Assembly (NCBI GenBank): GCA_902464375.1
Contig: CABQIM010000004.1
Coordinates: 1 to 56,019 of the forward strand
Direction of reading: 5' to 3'
DNA from: an uncultured bacterium
GTDB lineage: Bacteria; Cyanobacteriota; Vampirovibrionia; Gastranaerophilales; Gastranaerophilaceae
Length of the DNA: 56,019 bases
In this document: positions 52,073-56,019 of the stretch, one piece after another
Layout: each line of letters starts with the position of its first letter
Position numbering within the stretch: position 1 is the first letter of the stretch
The notes under the pieces: generated by a model
What the model was told of the DNA's origin: nothing
Database searches by the model: none
The model's input: the letters and a program-made list of their open reading frames with translations, nothing else
Position numbers and translations under genes: made by a program

Positions 52073-53404
52073 ATGTCATCTAATGATAGGTTAAAATGTT
52101 CATTTTGTGGTAAAACACAGGATCAAGTAAAAAAATTAATTGCAGGTCCTGAAGTTTTTATTTGCGATGAATGTGTAGAATTATGTAATGAAATATTGGA
52201 TGAAGAATTTTTTGAAGCAAAAGAAAAGAAAGGTGAAAAAGAAGCTAAAGCTTCTGAAGAAGTTGAAGAAAAAGCTATTCCAAAACCTCATGAAATCAAA
52301 GCTTATCTTGACGAGCATATTGTTGGTCAAGATGACGCTAAGAAAGTTCTTTCTGTTGCTGTTTATAACCATTACAAACGTCTTAAACATAACAGACAAG
52401 AAAATACAAATGGTGTGGAAATTCAAAAATCAAATATTCTTTTAGTTGGTCCAACCGGTAGTGGAAAAACTTTGTTGGCTCAAACATTAGCGAAAATGCT
52501 TGATGTACCGTTTGCAGTTGCAGATGCTACAACCTTAACAGAAGCCGGTTATGTTGGTGATGATGTCGAAAATATTCTTTTAAGACTTTATCAAAATGCA
52601 GACTATGATGCTAAAAAGGCTGAAAAGGGTATTATATATATTGATGAAATTGATAAAATTGCCAGAAAGTCAGAAAATACATCAATTACAAGAGATGTAT
52701 CCGGCGAAGGTGTTCAACAAGCATTGTTGAAACTTATTGAAGGAACTGTTGCAAATGTTCCGCCTCAAGGTGGCAGAAAGCATCCTCAACAAGAGATGAT
52801 TCAAATTGATACAAGCAATATTTTGTTTATAGTAGGTGGTGCGTTTGTTGATTTGGATAAAATCATTGAACATCGTGTTAAAGATGGTTCTTCAATTGGT
52901 TTTGGAAAATCAGCTCCAACTCAAGCTGAAAAGGAACAAGCAGCAGCTAGAATTCTTAAGAAATTACAACCGGAAGATTTGTTGAAATTTGGTTTAATCC
53001 CTGAATTTATCGGAAGAATTCCGGTTTATGCCGTTCTTGATGCATTGGATGAAAAAACTTTAAAAATGATTCTGACAGAACCTAAGAACGCTGTATTAAA
53101 ACAATACAAGTGCTTGATGGAAATGGACGGAGTTGATTTAGAGTTTGAACCGGAAGCAATTGATTTAATTGCTCAGAAGGCTTTGAAACGTAAAACCGGT
53201 GCTAGAGCATTACGTTCTATTGTAGAAGAATTGATGCTTGATGTTATGTATGATATTCCAACAAAGCATGATATTACAAAATTTGTTGTGACTAAAGATA
53301 TGGTTGAAAAGCAGGACGAGATTGATAATACGGCAGAATTAATCCATTTGCCGAATAATAATACGTCAGACTTGTCTGCTAAAACTAGAGCAGAAATAGC
53401 GTAG
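52073..53404 (+). CDS. clpX: ATP-dependent Clp protease ATP-binding subunit ClpX
   Basis: 443 residues. The N-terminal C4 zinc domain has C9, C12, C31 and C34 (LKCSFCG, FICDEC), followed by a charged linker, Walker A GPTGSGKT (126-133), Walker B GIIYIDEIDKI, the sensor and pore-loop regions (GYVGDDVE) and the ClpP-binding IGF-like loop SSIGFGKSAP. It unfolds substrates for ClpP. A stand-alone copy of its zinc domain occurs at 43854-44120. Confidence 0.97.
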   Translation: MSSNDRLKCSFCGKTQDQVKKLIAGPEVFICDECVELCNEILDEEFFEAKEKKGEKEAKASEEVEEKAIPKPHEIKAYLDEHIVGQDDAKKVLSVAVYNHYKRLKHNRQENTNGVEIQKSNILLVGPTGSGKTLLAQTLAKMLDVPFAVADATTLTEAGYVGDDVENILLRLYQNADYDAKKAEKGIIYIDEIDKIARKSENTSITRDVSGEGVQQALLKLIEGTVANVPPQGGRKHPQQEMIQIDTSNILFIVGGAFVDLDKIIEHRVKDGSSIGFGKSAPTQAEKEQAAARILKKLQPEDLLKFGLIPEFIGRIPVYAVLDALDEKTLKMILTEPKNAVLKQYKCLMEMDGVDLEFEPEAIDLIAQKALKRKTGARALRSIVEELMLDVMYDIPTKHDITKFVVTKDMVEKQDEIDNTAELIHLPNNNTSDLSAKTRAEIA

Positions 53405-53561
53405 TAAATAAAAGAACATTCAATATTGAATTTGCAAGTGCCGGTCATTCCCTCTTCTTGGGGGAGTTTTCTACTCGACTTACCAGTTTGTAGTTTTAAT
53501 TACTAGTTAGTAAGTTTGGTGTAAAGGGTGGGGGATTATGTGTTGAATGTTCTTTTATTTA
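53405..53561 (+). repeat. Split 19-bp inverted repeat (probable interrupted clpX terminator) with repeat A copy 4
   Basis: TAAATAAAAGAACATTCAA (53405-53423, starting 1 nt after the stop) pairs perfectly with TTGAATGTTCTTTTATTTA (53543-53561). The 119 nt between hold family A copy 4 (53444-53537: CCCTCTTCTTGGGGGAG, ACTTACCAGTTTGTAG, GTAAAGGGTGGGGGA). The arms look like a former clpX terminator hairpin into which the repeat inserted. Confidence 0.65.
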
Positions 53562-53642
53562 TTAGTAGTAACATTTTCTTGCCATCTTTTCTTTTTTTTG
53601 TTAAAATCAGAGGGTAGATTAGGTAAAAGAGGAGTTTTTATT

Positions 53643-54446
53643 ATGGATTTAATGAAGGGTAAAAAAGGTATAATTTTTGGTGTATCTAATACTCATGGTA
53701 TTGCTTATGGTATTGCAAAGCAATTATTTGATGAAGGAGCAGATATTGCTTTCACATATGCCGGTGAAGCTATGGAAAAAAGAGTTCGTCCTATCGCAGA
53801 AGGTATGAATGCAAAATTAATCATGAGCTGTGATGTTACTAAAGAAGAAGAAGTTGAAGCTGTATTTAAAGAATGCGAAAAAATCTATGGTAAATTAGAT
53901 TTCGTTGTCCACGCTGTTGCATTTGCTCCAAAAGAAGATTTGATGGGCAGATTTGTAGATACTTCAAAAGAAGGGTGGGATATCGCTCTTGGCGTAAGTG
54001 CATATTCATTAGTAAGAGTATGTAGACACGCTGAACCTATTATGAACGAAGGTAGCTCAATTTTTGCTTTGACATACTTGGGTTCAATCTTATCAGTTCC
54101 AAGCTACAATGTAATGGGTGTTGCTAAAGCTGCATTAGAATCAGCTATGAGATTCTTGGCTGTAGACTTAGGTCCTAAAGGTATCAGAGTTAACTGCTTG
54201 TCTTCAGGTCCTGTTAAAACATTGGCTTCTATGGGGATTGCAGGTTTCTCTAAAATGCTTAAGGCTGCAACTCTAAGAGCTCCATTGAAGAAAAACGTAT
54301 CTTTAGAAGATGTTGGTAGAGCTGGTTTATATTTGGCTTCTGATCTTTCTAGCGGTACAACTGGTGAAGTTCTATATTGTGATTGCGGTTGTCGTTCAGC
54401 TTACGCTTCTTCAGAAGAAATGGATATTATTTCTAAAGCTGAATAG
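53643..54446 (+). CDS. fabI: Enoyl-[acyl-carrier-protein] reductase (NADH)
   Basis: 267 residues from the ATG at 53643; the longer frame from 53547 reads through a repeat, and GAGGAG lies just upstream of this ATG. SDR fold with IIFGVSNTHGIAYGIAKQL for the cofactor, Y145 in LTYLGS, Y155 and K162 in SYNVMGVAKA; the Y-x6-K pair and the preceding Tyr match E. coli FabI Y146, Y156 and K163 one residue earlier. It reduces enoyl-ACP in fatty acid elongation. It is also the triclosan target class. Confidence 0.95.
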   Translation: MDLMKGKKGIIFGVSNTHGIAYGIAKQLFDEGADIAFTYAGEAMEKRVRPIAEGMNAKLIMSCDVTKEEEVEAVFKECEKIYGKLDFVVHAVAFAPKEDLMGRFVDTSKEGWDIALGVSAYSLVRVCRHAEPIMNEGSSIFALTYLGSILSVPSYNVMGVAKAALESAMRFLAVDLGPKGIRVNCLSSGPVKTLASMGIAGFSKMLKAATLRAPLKKNVSLEDVGRAGLYLASDLSSGTTGEVLYCDCGCRSAYASSEEMDIISKAE

Positions 54447-54461
54447 TTATAGGTTTTATGA

Positions 54462-54496
54462 AGCGGACTCAAGTTCTCTTGGGTTCGCTTTTTAGT
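54462..54496 (+). terminator. fabI terminator
   Basis: AAGCGGACTCAAG pairs with CTTGGGTTCGCTT (with G-U pairs) around TTCT, then TTTT. Confidence 0.8.
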
Positions 54497-54511
54497 ATAG
54501 AGGTGTTTGAT

Positions 54512-54895
54512 ATGAAAAAATTTCTAGCAACTTTATTTTTATTTGCAACATTTGCAGTTCAAGTTCAAACCGCAAATGCAATGAGTTATGATGAAGCAAT
54601 AAAACAACCTAAACCAATGGTATTGTTGATTTATGCTGATTGGGCCGAGGGTTTGGATAAAGTTAACCAAAGCTTTGATAATGCTCAAAAGCAATATGGA
54701 ACAACTTATAATTTCGTAAAAATGAATATTGCATCATCTGAAGCAAAGAATTTCAATAAAAAATATTATTTTTATCCAAACTTGCCTTATGCTCTATTAA
54801 TTAGAGATGGTGGTAAAGTTTCAAGATATTTGCAAAAGGATAATATAAATGATGCTTCTGCTTTTGCAGAAAGATTAAAAGCATTTATAAATTAA
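54512..54895 (+). CDS. Periplasmic thioredoxin-like protein lacking the CXXC
   Basis: 127 residues from the ATG at 54512 (AGAGGTG upstream). Signal peptide MKKFLATLFLFATFAVQ, cleavage near ANA-M. The mature part follows the thioredoxin order (PKPMVLLIYADWAEGLDKVNQ, FVKMNIASSEAKNFN, FYPNLPYALLIRDGGKVSR) but the W-C-G-P-C site is W-A-E-G-L, so both redox Cys are missing. It would therefore be a non-redox, substrate-binding relative. Function unknown. The preceding hairpin ends fabI, so it is separately expressed. Confidence 0.75.
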   Translation: MKKFLATLFLFATFAVQVQTANAMSYDEAIKQPKPMVLLIYADWAEGLDKVNQSFDNAQKQYGTTYNFVKMNIASSEAKNFNKKYYFYPNLPYALLIRDGGKVSRYLQKDNINDASAFAERLKAFIN

Positions 54896-54910
54896 ATGAA
54901 CAAAGTTGTA

Positions 54911-54940
54911 AAAAAGTCGGATTTTATATCCGGCTTTTTT
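54911..54940. terminator. Bidirectional terminator between convergent genes
   Basis: AAAAAGTCGG...CCGGCTTTTTT, usable from both sides: the thioredoxin-like gene (+) and the TolC-type gene (-). Confidence 0.7.
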
Positions 54941-54941
54941 A

Positions 54942-56019
54942 TTACAAGTTTTCTGCTTTAGTGTAATCAATACCGCCAACTGCATTATAGAGTGATATTG
55001 TAGAAATAACATTGTCGATTGTGGCTGCAATATTTCTCTGTTTTGTAATGTATAAATTGACTTCTGATCTCATTTCATCTAGCTTAGAAGAATCTCCAAT
55101 ATTAAATTGGCGTTCTGAAAGTGCATGTTTTTCGCATTCAATATTAAATTCTTCGTTAGCTTTGTCTAAGTTAGCTTTTGTTGTTTTAGTTTCAACTAAC
55201 GCATCATTTACTTCTTGTATAGATGTTAAAACCGTTTTTTCGTAATTTTCTACAGCCTTTTTGTATTCGTATTTATTAATTCTATATTTCGCAAGTCTAG
55301 CTCCACCGGTAAATAAGTCCCAACTAGGTGCTATACCGGCATTTGCAAGGAATGTTTCACCGGCGAAAACTCTGTTCCATTTGTAAGCGTTAAATCCAAG
55401 GTTTCCGAATAAAATGAATTTAGGTAAGAAATCTCGTCTTGCAATTCTAACATCCAGACCGGCTTTTTTTGCATAATTTTCGCTTGATAATAAATCTGGA
55501 CGGTGTTGGATAATTGTAGTGCTCAATGAGTCTGGAGTTGTAGGATATTTGAGTGTATCAAAACCGGTGTGCTCAATTTCTTTGTCAGAATTTTGGCTCA
55601 ATAAAACAACCATTTCGTTATTTAACAATTTTTTATTTTCTTTTAGAGTGTTCATGTCCTTTTCAAATTTAACAAGAATTTGTTTTTCTTCTAAAAGCTC
55701 ATTAATTGGGGCTAATCCGGCATTGTATTTCTTTTCGGTCATTGCAACTATATCTTTTTGCAAGATTATAATTTTTTCAAGATTTTTTTCTAAAGCGTCA
55801 ACCTTGACCAGATTATAATAATCAGCTGCAAAAGATGATGTGATATAGATGTAAGTTGCTCGTTCTTGTTGTTCTGCTATTTCTTTTTGCTTCTTTGCAC
55901 TTTTTCTAGTTAAATAATTTTGTCCCCAAATATCAATTTCATAAGAAGCATTTAGTGGTAAAAATATTTCGTTCTGAACATACTTTGGAATAACAACATT
56001 ACCAAAAACAGTTTTTGGT
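54942..56019 (-). CDS. NodT/TolC-family outer-membrane efflux protein (5' part beyond the window)
   Basis: At least 358 residues, continuing past the window edge in one open frame. Signatures include SYEIDIWGQNYLTRKSA, RPDLLSSENYAKKAGLDVRIARRDFLPKF, LGFNAYKWN, SWDLFTGGARLAKYRINKYE and a C-terminal coiled coil ending with IDNVISTISLYNAVGGIDY. These are the NodT-type RND outer-membrane channel motifs. It differs from the TolC gene at 5909-7369, so the genome has at least two outer-membrane factors. The N-terminal signal lies outside the window. It probably belongs to an RND or ABC export operon to the right. Confidence 0.9.
   Translation of the reverse strand, partial: PKTVFGNVVIPKYVQNEIFLPLNASYEIDIWGQNYLTRKSAKKQKEIAEQQERATYIYITSSFAADYYNLVKVDALEKNLEKIIILQKDIVAMTEKKYNAGLAPINELLEEKQILVKFEKDMNTLKENKKLLNNEMVVLLSQNSDKEIEHTGFDTLKYPTTPDSLSTTIIQHRPDLLSSENYAKKAGLDVRIARRDFLPKFILFGNLGFNAYKWNRVFAGETFLANAGIAPSWDLFTGGARLAKYRINKYEYKKAVENYEKTVLTSIQEVNDALVETKTTKANLDKANEEFNIECEKHALSERQFNIGDSSKLDEMRSEVNLYITKQRNIAATIDNVISTISLYNAVGGIDYTKAENL

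Overview
The window is an AT-rich, gene-dense bacterial chromosome segment. Several signals point to a diderm, strictly anaerobic or microaerophilic bacterium. Outer-membrane envelope genes are present: LpxA, an RND pump with a TolC-type channel, a second TolC-type protein and a TonB C-terminal-like protein. An oxygen and peroxide defence set is also present: superoxide reductase, ferritin, flavodiiron protein and rubredoxin. Together with a cyanobacterial-type GH57/DUF3536 glycosidase, and large secreted proteins that look familiar from gut relatives of Cyanobacteria, this suggests Gastranaerophilales/Vampirovibrionia (former Melainabacteria). That assignment is inference from gene content, because no rRNA lies in the window.

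Layout. 1-1.4 kb: two glycosyltransferases (-), the first cut by the window edge. 1.5-7.4 kb: a tripartite RND efflux operon. 7.4-11.5 kb: an unrecognised 486-aa protein with coiled-coil ends and a TPR protein, each preceded by a sequence matching the flagellar sigma-28 consensus (TAAA-N15-GCCG). The first gene is flanked by an inverted copy of its own 3' end. 11.7-13.8 kb: a FliA-like sigma factor overlapping gcvPB. 13.9-18 kb: a secreted OB-like protein, GH57 and lpxA. 18-20.7 kb: repeats, a candidate small RNA, an EamA transporter, rbgA and rplS. 20.8-23 kb: three unrecognised proteins, one small and Cys/Gly/Ser-rich with internal repeats. 23.1-30.5 kb: pilT, recO, gatD, then (-) a TonB C-terminal-like protein, dtd, a Maf/DUF115 flagellin-glycosylation protein, rlmN and a YkgJ-type cysteine-cluster protein. 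30.8-32.4 kb: superoxide reductase and ferritin, then a perfect 212-bp tandem repeat. 32.4-40.2 kb: one giant fliD (2586 aa, about 18-19 hook-IN-like modules). 40.2-41.4 kb: repeats, a 28-bp perfect inverted repeat enclosing an outward-facing promoter, and tRNA-Arg(ACG) with its 3' end and terminator duplicated. 41.5-51.2 kb: a housekeeping run (proA, tyrA, ruvX, tilS, hpt, fprA, rubredoxin) that also carries an orphan ClpX zinc-binding domain and a protein built only of Clp N-domains. 51.3-56 kb: clpP, clpX, fabI, a thioredoxin-like protein without active-site cysteines, and a partial TolC/NodT gene.

The most interesting theme is motility and cell-surface variation: the sigma-28-like factor, two sigma-28-type promoters, Maf, the giant FliD, and two inverted-repeat structures that could support DNA inversion. 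A second theme is Clp proteolysis: clpP and clpX with two possible stand-alone accessory proteins about 5-9 kb away. A third is a set of at least four intergenic repeat families (called A-D here), one copy of which appears to have split the clpX terminator.
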